The notes: a model not told the origin generated them from the letters alone. 64,000 nt of DNA from Cantharellus purpuraceus (GCA_025174535.1 JALBUN010000045.1:2604001-2668000); one strand, 5' to 3'. Positions 46,801-58,409 are shown, counted from the first letter of the stretch. Program-made: numbers and translations.

Positions 46801-48369
46801 CGTACATGGCACTGGTGACAGCTCCCTACGAGGCCATGTGAGTTGCCCCCCAGGTTGCATCTTTAGCAGCGACTCACTTTTGCCTACTCAGCAAACGTGA
46901 ATCGGTTAGTCAGTTGGTTCAGGCCATGTGCGAGGCCAACGCTGTGGACAGGCTAATGTCCCTAAACTTTGTCGGACTACCCAACGAAGTGGAAAATGCA
47001 CTATCGTTCAAGGTCCGGAATGCCGATCCGTTGTCTCGGCCAATGTACCAACAGGTGCTCTATGCGTGGTATGTCTTTCGAGGGGACTTTAGGAACGGTA
47101 AGTGACGTGTTTCAGCTCTGGGCACCGGCTTTAATTGCCTTGCAGCGGCGGCCACGATGGTGCAGTATGCACGCCGATTATCATCTCACATAAAGTCGTC
47201 ACAGCAATTTGTGGTGCTCTCAGAGATGCAGGCCCATGCGTACCTTGTGGCTATGAATGCGCTATCCCTGATCGATCCAAAAAATGCGTGGATTTCCATG
47301 CCTATTGCGCCAGAAGTCGCTTCGCAGGTAGGAGAGAGAGTGGTACGAAATGGATGGTGCTGACATGTCTTGCCCAGAATCCAAAGCAGCGCAAGTTGAC
47401 TAGGAACATTCCGGATGACAAGTATCACAAGGGGTGCAGAGACGTCGAAGTTGTGGACCTTGGTGATCTGCGGCACGAGTACACGCTGGTTAGTTCGCGG
47501 CTTCAGCTGATCAGACAGCAGCCCGACCTCCTGGCCGCGTCGCGTAAGTGCTTGCCACGTATCTCAAGGGGACAAGCGATTCACGCTGCATGCACAGAGC
47601 ACTTTTTGACGGGGCCGCAGATCGTCTCGGCGTATGCACAAGCGGGGTCATATGACTATGCAATGTCGGCGGCGCAGAGTCTGGGAGTGGATATGACGGA
47701 GCTCTTTGAGCGGCTGACGATCCAGTGTCTGCGGCTTGCGCGCCGAGGAGAGGCCATGTTGTGAGTTGCATCTGACCGTCGGGGTGGAGGTTCTTTTACG
47801 TTTGTTCACACACAGGGAGGACGACACGGCAGAGTGGCTGCGGACGGAGCGTGTCATGTCGTGGCCCGGGACGGTCGTGGAGCGTGGGTGGCGGTATCTG
47901 CGCGTGACGCTTGAGCAGCACGACGAGGCGGAGCGCGAGTACGCGTACCGCCGGGCGGCGATGGAGACAATGCTGGGGCACGAGCGCACGCGTGCGTTGC
48001 CGTCGTGGCTGGTCACGTTCTTTTCCGACCATCAGCCCGAGTACCTCATCCGCACGTGTTTGCGGTTCGACCTTGTCAACGATGCGCTTGAACATGGTCT
48101 TGCGCTTGTCAAAAAGGTGCGTGTTTAATTGCGGTTTGGGTTGTACTTGGGGGTCATTGGGGCTCGTTGTGCAGGCGAATGCGCCGTTATCGCGTATGGC
48201 GCCACGACGTGCGGGTGCGGTGTGGCTGCCGTACGGACTTGTGGACGCGGTGGTCGCAGCGGCGGAGGGGCACCGCGACCTCACGCCCGACGCACATAAC
48301 CGCCTGGGGGAGCTGCGGTCAGAGGTGGCGGCACGCGTGCGGAAGGTGCAAAAACTGAGCGAGGGTTGA
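43808..48369 (+). CDS. NUP120: Nucleoporin NUP120/NUP160
   Basis: This is a scaffold subunit of the Y-shaped (Nup84/Nup107) nuclear-pore complex, with an N-terminal beta-propeller and C-terminal alpha-solenoid. Propeller segments include MLRSILASVHISSIYPASLA, VLLHQLSELRVFVVTSSGSL and HIVSFASYPPPSDTIVHFSL followed by SRDRTLRAWNYGTC, a conserved block of the family. The solenoid gives LEVIGKLPRSPGITYVRGLL, SYYKWIATMFERASYLSESI and LNFVGLPNEVENALSFKVRN, then YQQVLYAWYVFRGDFRN. The last exons are leucine/alanine-rich and end KVQKLSEG. Introns: near 44,358-44,408, 46,506-46,552, 46,839-46,890 and four or more later. The start at 43,808 is the first ATG that leads into the propeller. Base composition turns sharply GC-rich from about 47.7 kb on, within the gene. 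Confidence 0.87.
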
Positions 48370-49303
48370 GGAGGGTAGGCGGTAAGGTAAGAGATACAGA
48401 GAGGTTTCAAAAAATCGTATATTGGGGACAAGAAAAGAGAAGTAAAGGGTGAACAAACATGTGACATTATACTGAGAGCAAGAAGAGAGACGGGGACGGG
48501 ACGGGACGAAAAAAAGTGACCATATATTGATATCAGAGTCGGTGAGAATCGACGGATCAGCAGCTACAAGCTGTATCAGTCAATGGTGTTATTTTTTTCA
48601 TAATTTTTTTCCCGCGTGCGGGATACACGACAATGGCGCGATGTGCACGTGGGGGGTGTGTGTGAGCGGGGAACCACAGCAGGGGGGGTGCGCGGTGGCA
48701 AATGTGGTGCCAGGAGGAGCTGAGGTGTTTTTGAGGGAGAGCAGAGGGGGCCACAGGAGAGGGGGATCCGTTACAAGTACAAAAAAAAAAAAAAAAAACC
48801 TGGGCATGTGCATGCATAAAAGTGATGGTTGGAGGATCCAAATCCAACCCGAAAAACGATCAAACGTACGCGCGGATGGTGGGACAGAACGCGCGCGCGC
48901 GCGTATATATATATACACAACGGGACAGACGTTCCAAGCACGAGGATTTGCCCCGCCTGCAGGGGGAGGGGGGGGGGGAGCAAACGGCGACGAGGCGCGA
49001 CGGTGGTGGTGGCGGTGGCGGCGGCGGCGCGGAATTGCACGAGGAGAGAGAGAGAGAGGACAATAGTCATAACGCTGAGTAGAGTGAGATAAAATAATGC
49101 GCAACGAAGGGAAAAAAAAAGGAGAGCAAAACAAATTCGAACAAGCAAGCATATCATACGTATCTATGAGCCAAAAAAAGAAAGCCGAGCGCACAACCGA
49201 CGTCTTTGACCGGGGAATGAGCTCGCCACGCCTCGCCTACGGCAACAACCCCCAACTCCAGCTCCAACTCCACAATATATAACATCCGCTCCGCACTCTC
49301 TCC
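48370..49303. other. Intergenic region with simple-repeat cluster
   Basis: Between NUP120 and the second regulator, tails facing each other. It holds an 18-A run (48,781-48,798), an alternating GC then TA tract (48,891-48,915), a G9 run near 48,970, GGT/GGC triplets (49,000-49,032) and a GA tract (49,044-49,058). Open frames here are products of low complexity. No gene seen. Confidence 0.7.
48891..48915. repeat. Alternating (GC)n-(TA)n tract
   Basis: Thirteen bases of alternating G and C run straight into twelve bases of alternating T and A. Purine-pyrimidine alternation over the whole 25 bp is a sequence type that can adopt left-handed DNA or extrude as a cruciform; that behaviour is inference only. 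Confidence 0.85.
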
Positions 49304-52072
49304 CTACGACAACCCCTGCGCACCCCCCCCCTCCCGCGGCACACCACACGCCCCCCCTACCCCCTCCGGCCTGGGCTGCACCACACTTATGAAACTCGCC
49401 CAATCCCCCGAATCCACCCCAATGGACGACCCCCACACCGTCTCCTCCTGCTGCTGCGCACCGTACCCATGCGCGCCACCCCCGCCTCCTCCGGCCTGCT
49501 CGTAGGCCGGCGGCTGGCGCGGCTGTGGCGGTGGCGGCAGCTGGTGGTGTGGGGGGTGTGGCGGGTGCGGGGGGTGCGGCGCATACTGTGGTGGCGGCGG
49601 TGGCGGTGGCGGCTGCCCCGCCCCTTGGCCTTGCGCCTGCGCCTGCACCGGCTGCGTCTGTCCCTGGACCGGCAGCGACGGCGGGGTGACGACGGGCGTG
49701 GCGGGGGGCCCGTGCGCGGCGGGTGGCGAGATCGATGTGGACGGCGAGGATGCAGAGCCGCCCATGGGGATCGCGTGCGGCGACACGCTGCTATCGGAAC
49801 GCACCGGGGGCCCGCCCCCGGCACGCGTGAACGCAGGAGAATCGTGGCACGGGAAGGCGAGGCGGCGCACAAAGCTGAGCACGCGGCTCTTTTTACGGGC
49901 GCGTTCGTCGGGGGTGCTGTGCACGGAGAGGTCGCTGGTGGCCTCGTCGTAGAGCGGGGCAAGGGCCTGCAGGATGGAGAGCGCCTTGTCGGCGACGGCA
50001 ATGCCGCGGAGGTGCTCGAGGACGACCATGACACGCTTGATGTTGGAGCGGAACAGGTTGGCACCGGGCTGGTCGGGGTTGGCGATGAGCTGGAAGGAGA
50101 AGAACATGGCGGCGCTGAAGGCGTGGAAGGGGCCCCAGTGGAGGTGGCCGGGGACGGCGAGGGAGCTGTTGGCGAGAAAGTCGGGACGGGCCTGGGTGAC
50201 GAGGAGCGTGAGGCGATCTGCGGCGGTGATGGCGGTCTCGAGGGACTGCTGCCAGCGGGCGTCGTGGACGTGGCTGCCGGGGGAGGGCTGCCAGGGACTG
50301 GCGTAGGGGCGGTGGAGGGTGAAGCGGACGTGGTGGAAAAAGATGCGGAGACAGAGGCTCTGTGCGCCGGTGCGGCGGACGGCAAGGACGGAGGAGGAGA
50401 GTGCACGTGCGAGGCGGTAGTCGTCGAGGTCGAGCTCGGGGGGGAGGGTCTGGAGCCAGCGTTCGAGGACCTTGTCCTGGGACATGACGTGCTCGTAGGG
50501 GACGGGCCGGACGGAGACGGCGTCGTCCATGATGTCGCCCATGACCTCTGCGAGACGGAAGAGGTGGATGTTGGGGAGGTGCAGACGGCCGGTGGGATCG
50601 TAGGTCCGGTCAAAGCCGGAGGGGAACTGGGTGTCAAAGTGGTGGTTGCAGATGGCGAGGGGACGGCCAAACATGAACGCCTGCCATCTGAGGGCGGGTC
50701 AGCAAAGAGGCGCGAGGGGGAGGGACAGACGTGCCTCTCGGTCAGCATGATGTTCCACCAGGCCCACCTGCGACGCTCGGCGACGTCTCTGCCCATCCTC
50801 CACCTGCCGGGGTCGCGATGGAGGCCCATGGCGATGGCGGTGCTGACGAGCTCGCCGCGCATGGTCCAGAGGTCCTCGCACTGGTCCTTGGTGATGGTGA
50901 GGTAGTGGGTGCGCAGCAGGAGGAGCTCGATGAGCTCGAGACTGTACGTCCTGCGCTCTGCGTGGTAGCGCTGGAGGGCGGTGGAGCCGATGCCGTAGTA
51001 GTGCTCGCTGAGGTCGGGGGGCGTGTCGGGGAGGGCCTCGATGAGGGGATGGCGCGGGGGGAGGTACTGGATGGCGATGGCGAGGACGACAAAGACGGTG
51101 GCGAGGACGAGACGGTCGCTGGCGACGTTGGACTTGAAGCGCGCCCAGGCGTGCGTGAACGCGTGGTGGTGCAGATGGCGGTTCTCCCACTGGCAGGACT
51201 CGAAGTAGTGCGTGAGGAGGCCGTCGACGACGGAGACCTCGGGGAGGACGGCGAGGAGGTCGTAGTCGCGCGGGGACGGGTACTGCGCGTCGGGCGCGTG
51301 GTCGGAGACGGCGGACTGGGAGTCGTCGTCGGAGCTGGGGAGGTCGTCGTCGGACTTGAGCGAGGCAAAGTGGGTGGCTGCGGAGGTGGGGCCGGCGTAC
51401 ATGCCGCCGTCGCCTGTGCGCGGCTGGGCGAGCATGGCGGGCGCGAGGTCGGTGCTGGACACGGGCAGCGCGGGGTCGACGGTCTCCTGCTTGAGGCTGC
51501 GCGGCGAATGATCAGCAGGGGCGTGCTGCGCGTGAGCCACGGCGCTGGGCAGCCACGACGGCCCGCGGGCAATGTGCGACTCGAGCAGACTGAGGGCCTG
51601 GCGGATGCGCGCGATCTCCTGGTGGGGGTCGACTCGGGACACGCTGTGCACACCGGTCAGCAGGCAGCGAGCATGTCCAGCACACGGCACTTGCCCGTCA
51701 TCCGTCCTGCCGTCGCCCGTGTCGACGCGCGGGTCGCCCTGGTAGCACAGCGCCGCCGTGCCTGGCAAAAAAGAGTGAGCACACACGCAGCGGGCGGCGC
51801 GGGGGGGGGGGCGGCGCTCACCGCGGAGGACGCAGGAGGAACACGGCCGTGCTCTGCACGCGATGAGCTGGGGACGGGCAGCGGGGCGACACAGACACAG
51901 ACACACACCTGTCGCATTTGAGCTTGGAGGCACGGCAGGGCTCGCAGTTGATGGCCTTGCGGGAGCGGCGGGCGGGCGGGCGGTGCTGCTGGGTGTGGGG
52001 GGGCGGGGGCGGGGGCGGGGCGTCGGCGGGATGGAGCATGGGGGGGCGGGGGGTGTGGTGCGCGGGCAGCAT
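49304..52072 (-). CDS. Zn2Cys6 fungal-specific transcription factor
   Basis: The first exon (52,072 downward) is Pro/His-rich and then gives KAINCEPCRASKLKCDR. After a GT-rich intron comes ARPCSSCVLRG, then TAALCYQGDPRVD, completing the six cysteines. Later exons carry QEIARIRQALSLLESHI and a Ser/Asp-rich linker. The fungal TF domain reads EVSVVDGLLTHYFESCQWEN, HAWARFKSNVASDRLVLATV, YSLELIELLLLRTHYLTITK and ELVSTAIAMGLHRDPGRWRM. It continues as WQAFMFGRPLAICNHHFDTQ and MGDIMDDAVSVRPVPYEHVM. The C-terminus is a long Pro/Gln/Gly/His-rich tail. Codon third positions are almost all G or C, which leaves long open frames in other frames and on the opposite strand; these are not genes. About 850 residues. 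Target unknown. Confidence 0.88.
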
Positions 52073-52224
52073 CCTCCCTCGCTCGCTGTCGACAACTGCA
52101 ATTTATGTCCGGCAACCGCCGGCGGATCAACAAGAGACAAATTTTTGCTTGTATTCAACACCGCTGTATCCCGGGCTCATGCCCCGTCCCCACGGCCCCC
52201 CCTGTCCGCCTAACCCTAACCCCA

Positions 52225-54536
52225 CTACCGTGTCTTGATGATCCCCGCCGCGACCAGCTTCTGGATCTTGGTCCGGATGATCGGATTCTTCATGTGATCC
52301 TGCAGTGCGCCGGGCTCCTGCTGCGCCTGCTGCAGAATCTGCCCGCCGTCAGCACGCGTGTCCGCCGCCCGCCGGCGCCCTCCCGCTCACCTGCTGCATC
52401 ACCGGGTCTGCCATGATGCCCGCAATCTCCGGGTCCCGCATCGCCCGCTGCAGCGTCTCCTCCTCGCTCTCCCCCGCCCGCTGCGTGTACAGCGCCATCG
52501 TCACCTTTTGCACCTGCTCCTCGATCTCCCGCCGGTGCTTCCTCTCCGCGTCCGCATCCTGCGCCTGTTGCACGTCAGCGTCGTCGCCCCCCCCGCCCGC
52601 CATGCGCGCACCTCTTGCACCGCCTGCATGGCCTTTGTGTACTCCTTCATCGCAAACAGAATGTGGCTCTTCCGCAGGTGTCCCTTCACTGTTCTCTCCC
52701 GTCAGCCCTGCCTGGCACACCCCCACCGCCCCACCACGCACCAAACTTGGCGTCCACCTTGACCGCCTGCTCCGCATCCTTCAGCGCCTCCGGGAACGCC
52801 ACCAGCTTGGTGTACGCATTGGCACGGTTGTTGTACCCCCGTGGGTCGCCCGGGTCACGCCTGATCGACTCTGTGTACGACTTGACCGCACCTGCAAAGT
52901 CTCCGCTCTGTCCCAGCCCCCCCCCCCGTCACCCACCGACACACGCACACACACATCCAGGCCACGCACCTTGAACAGCGCATTGCCCTCCTCCCGCGCC
53001 GTCGCCGACAGCTCGGGGTCCACATACGCCTGCCTGTCCGCCTCCGCCTTCTCCTTCTCAATCTGGCCCCCCGCCGTCAGCACCGGCGTCGTCCCAGACG
53101 GCCACTCTCACCTCTTTCAGCTTGTTCAGCACGTCCGCCGTGCGGTGCTCGATCAGACTCTTCTCGTACCACTTGATGGCATTCGTCAGGTCCTTCTTTT
53201 TCGTGTATGCCGTCCCGATCCGCCCCAGCGCCTTTGCCACCAGCCTGTAGTCTGCCCGTATCTACCCGCTCGTTAGCATCATGTACACTACACAAAATAC
53301 ACGTCCTCACAGAGCGTCCCTCTTCCACCGCCCTTTCCGCCGTCTCGATAGACTTGTCATACTCCCCCTGCTCCATATACACGGCTGCGCACACGGGGCA
53401 CATCAACATGCAGCCACACGACACCAGCCCACACGCACCGGACAGGTTGGTCAGGAACGTGATGTCCTTTGGCCACATCTCCCACGCCCTCTGGAAGCTC
53501 CCCGCCGCCGTCTCAAAGTCCCGCTTCTTGTACGCCTCGCTCCCCCGCTGCTTCTCCCTCTCCGCCGCCTCCTTCGCCCTGGCCTCCTCGTCCCCCTCCG
53601 GCTCCGCCATCGTCACGTCCGCCGGCCTGGCGCCGTCGCTGGACGTCGAGGCCTGCGGCGGCGTAGGCGGCCGCTGCGCCATCCCTGGCGGCAGCTCATC
53701 CGACCCCTCCTCCCGCGCAAACCCCTGCATGTCGATCCCCAGCAGCACGCCCATCACCGTGATCATGCGCGGGTCCTGCAGCGCCGTGCCTGCGAGACGC
53801 GGGTTGAGCTGGATCTGGCGGAGCTGTCGACCAACGTCAGCCATGCGCGGCGAAAGGTGCACACTGCGTGCATCGCACCTTTTGCGTAAAGGACGGGTCG
53901 GCCAGCAAGGGCGCCGTTTTGGGGTTGCCAGCGAGCTTGGCCCATATCCCCGGGTCGCTGAACATCTTCCCCAGACCCAGCGCATCCCCCGCACCCGATT
54001 CCGTCTCTGCAAATCAACACCTGCCATCAAAGGACACCGTCAGCACACCACGCCACACTCACCCTTTGCCTCCTTGACCGACTGCAGCCCCTTCCTCAGC
54101 GCATCCGAGTCCTCGATCTTGAGCCCCGCCTCGTAGGCGGCGATCGCCTCGTCCCAGCGGCTGGCACCGTGCAGCGCGGCGCCCTTGCGCACGTAGCCTT
54201 TCGACCACGTCGGGCTAATCCGTATCGTCTGCCACAAACGACCGCATCAGCATCCCCGCCCTATGCAGAGCCACAGCCCCCGCTCACCTCCTCCGCATCC
54301 GCGAGTGCCTCCGCCCACTCCCGCTTCCCCGCGCGCGCCGCGCTGCGATTCGACCACAGCACGTGGTTCGCGGGCTCCAGCTTGATCGCCTGCGTGAACA
54401 GGTCTATCGCGGCGCCATACTCCTTTGCCTGGAACGCCTTGTTTCCCTGGTTTTTCAGCTCGTTTGCCTGCACACGGCCACACCGTCAGCCCGGCCCCAT
54501 TCAGCATCACAGGCGGGGGGCACTTACGTCTGACAT
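52225..54536 (-). CDS. STI1: STI1/Hop Hsp70-Hsp90 organising co-chaperone
   Basis: STI1 bridges Hsp70 and Hsp90 through three TPR units and two STI1 (DP) domains. The start codon exon is tiny: MSD then GTAAGT. TPR1 reads ANELKNQGNKAFQAKEYGAA and LEPANHVLWSNRSAARAGKR. DP1 follows with LGKMFSDPGIWAKLAGNPKT. TPR2A gives GSEAYKKRDFETAAGSFQRA and AVYMEQGEYDKSIETAERAV. TPR2B gives AREEGNALFKSGDFAGAVKS and RGYNNRANAYTKLVAFPEAL. DP2 is AMRDPEIAGIMADPVMQQIL, and the end QDHMKNPIIRTKIQKLVAAG then IIKTR is typical. About ten introns, each with GC-rich flanks. Complete. Confidence 0.95.
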
Positions 54537-54754
54537 GTTTTGAGTTGAGTGTTATCCGTGTGGCTTTTGCGGGTAGAATGCACGCTGACTACGCTATTTC
54601 AAGGTCTTGTGGCGAAAAGGCGTGCTTACGTCATTTGTCTGGATGCTGATAGAAATTTCTCTCGCCTTCTAAATATCTCCTTTTTTGGTAAAATACATGT
54701 GCATAATATTTCACACTGGACATGTTTTCTATATGAGAATCATCACTTGTGCTT

Positions 54755-55590
54755 TCATGCCTCGTGTTGCGTTTGGCGCATGTGCTGGGTGCGTACTTGT
54801 GGGGAGCCGTACCAGCTCTCGCGCTGGCCCCAAGGTGTGTGTGTGAGGAGCACGTTGATGCACAGTGATGGGAGGAAATACCCACCCAGCTGCCTACGTC
54901 GTCTTCTGAGCTCACCCAGATCCAGGTGGCGAGCACCGTGAGGAGACACAGCGCAAACTCGACCCAGCCCAGCGCCTCGACCGTCAGCGTTTGTCGACAC
55001 CTGTACGGGGCAGCAGAGTGAGCGCCCTGCCGTCAGCACGGCTCCCAGATATGGAGAAGGATGAGTTACTGGGAGATGGGCGGCAGCCCGTCACAGATGC
55101 CCCCAGAACGCGTCGTGTGCACCATCCCCGCCGCGATGCCCTATATCCCGGACAGTCAGACGCGCAAGCCACATGCAAAGCGGGTGGGGGGACACTCGCC
55201 CAGAGCAGCGACGTGAGACAGAGCCACCATATGGACGTGGCCACGCTCGCCAGGAAGTGCAGCGCACGCGATATAATCCAGTACGCGTACATTAGTCCGA
55301 AAAAGGTCGTCCATATGGACACGACTGCCGGCACACGGTCGAAAGCGCATTCAGCACGCCGCACATACACGGCTCTTACCTAGAGAGTATACCAATCTAC
55401 GCACAGGCGAATCAGCGTCAATTCGCACGTCACAGCGTGAAAGGGGCGCGGCGTACAACTCATGCAATTTACGGCGTTGCGGCTCGTGGGTATCGAGGCC
55501 CCTGGTGAGCAGAACCCCCGTGAGCGACAGTTGCGCGATCGCGACGAGCGCAATGACGGTGAAGAGGCCCTGGTGCAAAACGGCGGACAT
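54755..55590 (-). CDS. Four-helix MARVEL-type membrane protein
   Basis: The exons give four membrane helices: FTVIALVAIAQLSLTGVLL, VVSIWTTFFGLMYAYWI, ALHFLASVATSIWWLCLTSL and ALGWVEFALCLLTVLATWIW. Between helices three and four is the extracellular-type loop GIAAGMVHTTRSGGICDGLP with conserved cysteines, then CRQTLTVEALGW. This is the layout of basidiomycete MARVEL proteins. To keep this frame the intron 55,199-55,141 must start with GC (GCGAGT); it is 59 nt, has CTGAC before its AG, and no GT donor in the right phase gives an intron of normal length. Other introns are GT-AG. The C-terminus RESWYGSPQVRTQHMRQTQH is short and polar. The function is unknown; MARVEL proteins shape membranes. Confidence 0.72.
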
Positions 55591-56210
55591 TGTTCTTGTT
55601 GTTGTTCTTTATAGACAGATGCCAAAGCAGCCTCAAAGAGTGTCAAGAGAGCGTTGTGTGTACAGCGATGGGAATTGAGAGCGAGCTCGAAGCGAAGGAG
55701 GGAGGAGGGCGAGAAATACAGACGACGGAGGCTGTGAGTGTCAAGAGACGAAAACGTTTTTCCTACACACGACCACGACAGGCAAACATGCTGCAAAAGC
55801 AAGGCCCCAAGGGGGCGGGCGAAGCTTCGTAGCCGGCGCAATAAAGCCACAAACACTGCACTGCGGAGAAACGAGCCTCGAGCACGTTTACCAGCTATCG
55901 CCTTATCATCATCGCATCAATGCCTCACGCCCATGTACATATTGTCCCTTGAATCACATCCTCACGTCCGTTCGCGGTCTTCCATGCCGCATGTGATGCA
56001 AATCAGGAAGGCCGCGGAAGCAAATGCCAAGATGGGGCCGCATTCCTCAAGGCGTTCCCGCAGGATCTCTACTTTGACGCATCAAGGACGCATAAAAAAT
56101 AGCAATATTAACCAAAATTCCGTCATATTTGTCCGCGGAACACATCATGCGTGCTTCGCCCCTTTCTTCGACTCGGAGGGCAAATGTTCCAGACGGGACC
56201 ACCTACGGCA
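55591..56210. other. Intergenic region
   Basis: About 620 bp between the MARVEL-like gene (its 5' side) and the end of the first NDUFA4-like gene. Long open frames cross it on the plus strand but have no family features and run antisense to real exons further on. Nothing else seen. Confidence 0.5.
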
Positions 56211-56721
56211 TCAGACATTACTCCCCACACACAGAAAAACGCCACCGTTTCGTGGCTCAACGAACCTCTTGTCCCATCTATGTTGTGGAGTCCCACTAGC
56301 ATCCAGCCTCGGTCCCAGCTTCGTCCCCAGCTTCGTCGTCTCGTTCTGTTCGACAGTCATCCACGGCGCGGGATTGCGACGCGTCCATATCACTAGCACA
56401 CCTGCGTCAGAATCTGCGCAGTGCGTGCACGGCAGAAGGGTGTGCACACCATCGGGCCCCCTGGCGACTCTAACGATAAGATACCACAACCCGGCACCCA
56501 CCATCCCGCCAACGCACAAATACCTACAAATGTCCGTGAGCCGGGTACGCACGTCTCTACTCTCGCACACCGCCACCGCGGCGCACATACAGGGGTATTT
56601 CCTACACACGCATCAGCTAAACCAAATCTTCCATGCACATCAATAATCGCCCAACACGGACCTCAATCGCAAACCAATGTCTTCTGAACTCCTGCAGACT
56701 CGGTCGAGGTCGTGGAAACAT
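56211..56721 (-). CDS. NDUFA4: NDUFA4-like protein, copy B (B12D/MLRQ family)
   Basis: The family comprises small, single-helix inner-membrane proteins, now placed in cytochrome c oxidase in animals and earlier in complex I. Exon one is MFPRPRPSLQEFRRHWFAIE and ends at a GTCCGT donor. An 11-nt exon at 56,591-56,601 adds EIP and part of Leu; the next exon gives YLCVGGMVGAGLWYLIVRVA followed by RGPD, the membrane helix. After another intron comes VIWTRRNPAPWMTVEQNETT, the hallmark W-(T)-x-x-NP-x-PW motif. The end is less typical: a duplicated GTKLG-type stretch and then DKRFVEPRNGGVF, possibly with an unrecognised intron. Compared with copy A it is more diverged in the C-terminus. It could be a specialised or decaying paralogue. 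Confidence 0.75.
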
Positions 56722-58409
56722 GGTGAGTGACAGCGTTTTGTCTTACCTTGCCTTGGTTAGGGGAGAGACCATCTCGTCAACGAATCACCCGCAAGTCACG
56801 CGTTACGCCCATCAGGCTGCCAGTCCAGCATACTTGAGGGGACGCACAACACTACTTACAGTTGTGTTTCAGACAGGTTGAATCATTTTGGCGAGTGTAA
56901 GCCCCACCCTTCATCTCGGTTTGCAAGATTTGCTCGCGATGCGTCGCAGAAGAGCGGGGAGGGGGGTTCCGTCTTCTATTGTCAGCCTGAAATCTTGACC
57001 AATGAAAGAATGTCCCTTTGAGTACTCCATGTATGCACAGTGCTTCGAATGTACATTCCTTACACCTTCGAAATGACTACTACAAAGACTTTTGTATCCT
57101 TTCTAAAAGCATTCGGAAATGAATTTGAACAACGTTCCATAATGACCCTGCGCCAACATGCCTGAGCCACCCTTCGCCTTTAATGCGTCAGGGATTATAT
57201 ACGATAGGATATCGCAAAGACGCCAGAGCCACAAGTTGCCGAATTGGGATACAACGTGGAACTTGCAAAAGTGTCGATCGTTGTGGGGTGGATAACTGGC
57301 ATAATACAACCTGGGCTTGGCACGTGCTTGCCCAGACAAAGCGCTCACCGATTGAACTCATCAAGACAACAGATAGCTGGCAGGGACGCTTCCCTATTTT
57401 GATGGCCTCAAAGTGTAGCCCATCGACAGTCTACCATCGATGCCACGATGCCAGGGAACTCGGTTATAGTATGTACGACCCCGTGCAATCAGTCAGCACA
57501 GAAAAAAAAAAAAAAAAAAAAAAACAAGATGTGATGCCATTCTATAGTTCGTGCCATGAGCGGAGCCCACGGCTCCGTAACGAGACACAAGGGCGAAGAA
57601 GAGAGTGGGTTCCGATTGGCTAAAGCGTGGTAGAAAGCGTCTCGGGGGCAAGACAGGATCACCGGATGCGTAGGATACTGTGTCGCGCGAAGAAAACGGG
57701 CCCCGATGCGTCTGTAGAGTCAGGAGCGCATCACTCGGCTGAAGAATCGAGAGGCGTATCTATCCCGCGAGTGCCTGGCCTGAACAAAGCTGAAGGCGTA
57801 CCAAGAAACCACACCCGGTACAGGTGAGTTGTCGTAAATATTTGGGGAGGGGGGTGGAATAAGTTAGGAGCTGTCTTGGTTTCGAGTGATTTGCATATTC
57901 CACCCTCCTCAGTATAAGCTTGTGATCTAACTCAGAGCAATCGAGTGACAATATAGAATATAGTCTCCACTGGCGTGTGTTCGACATACGACGATGATCA
58001 GGTCGTCTCCAGTGACCCGAGTGTAAATAACAGAGAAACGTGCGATCGAAGCTTGAAGCTCCTGAGGGTAGTGGGCAGGGTCAGAGTCAGAGTCAATTGT
58101 GCGTAACTGATGTAGAAGGAGCCTGAGGCCGCAATCAAGTCCGGGCGCCTTAAAACTTCATACTAGACTTGTACAGTGGCATCTGCTTCGGTGGACTTCT
58201 CGCCCGTGAACTCGATGGGCTATCTGATAAGATCAATATTTTAAACCAGGCCGAAGCAGGGTTACGCTCTCCTTCAAATACGCCCTTTGTACACGGTACG
58301 AGGACACTCAGGATCGCATCACTGCTTGAAGCTTAAAGTCTAGGAACAAGTTCAATACGAACATATTGTGTACACAGTTGGATCTTGTAAAGAAGCATAC
58401 CCTTCATCC
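56722..58409. other. Long intergenic stretch
   Basis: About 1.7 kb between NDUFA4-like copy B and the Ara2-like gene. It contains a 23-A run (57,502-57,524). Open frames on both strands have no recognised features. I see no exon chain that I can defend. Confidence 0.5.
57502..57524 (+). repeat. Poly-A run of 23
   Basis: An uninterrupted run of 23 A. It could be a slippage-prone microsatellite or the tail of an old retroposed copy, but no gene-like or element-like sequence ends at it. Confidence 0.85.

Noticed and set aside
47796..49194. Several 100-220 codon minus-strand frames opposite the NUP120 end and the simple repeats
   Set aside because: They come from GC-rich coding sequence read backwards and from runs of simple repeat (poly-Phe, poly-Pro); no family features.
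49469..51921. Long plus-strand open frames (478 and 396 codons) opposite the GC-rich regulator
   Set aside because: They mirror the third-position GC bias of the real minus-strand gene, have no domains and very skewed composition, and lack splice structure. A 924-codon frame in the wrong minus frame is rejected for the same reason.
52210..52224. TAACCCTAACCCC, resembling the telomere repeat
   Set aside because: Only about two units, sitting just after the STI1 stop codon in a C-rich stretch. This is expected by chance and does not mark an interstitial telomere.
55738..56646. 302-codon plus-strand open frame
   Set aside because: It runs antisense over the NDUFA4-like copy B exons and has no recognisable domain, whereas the minus strand gives a clear family match.
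57103..57348. 81-codon minus-strand open frame in the long gap
   Set aside because: No membrane, domain or splice features, and the codon use looks random. It is kept only as part of the unassigned stretch.
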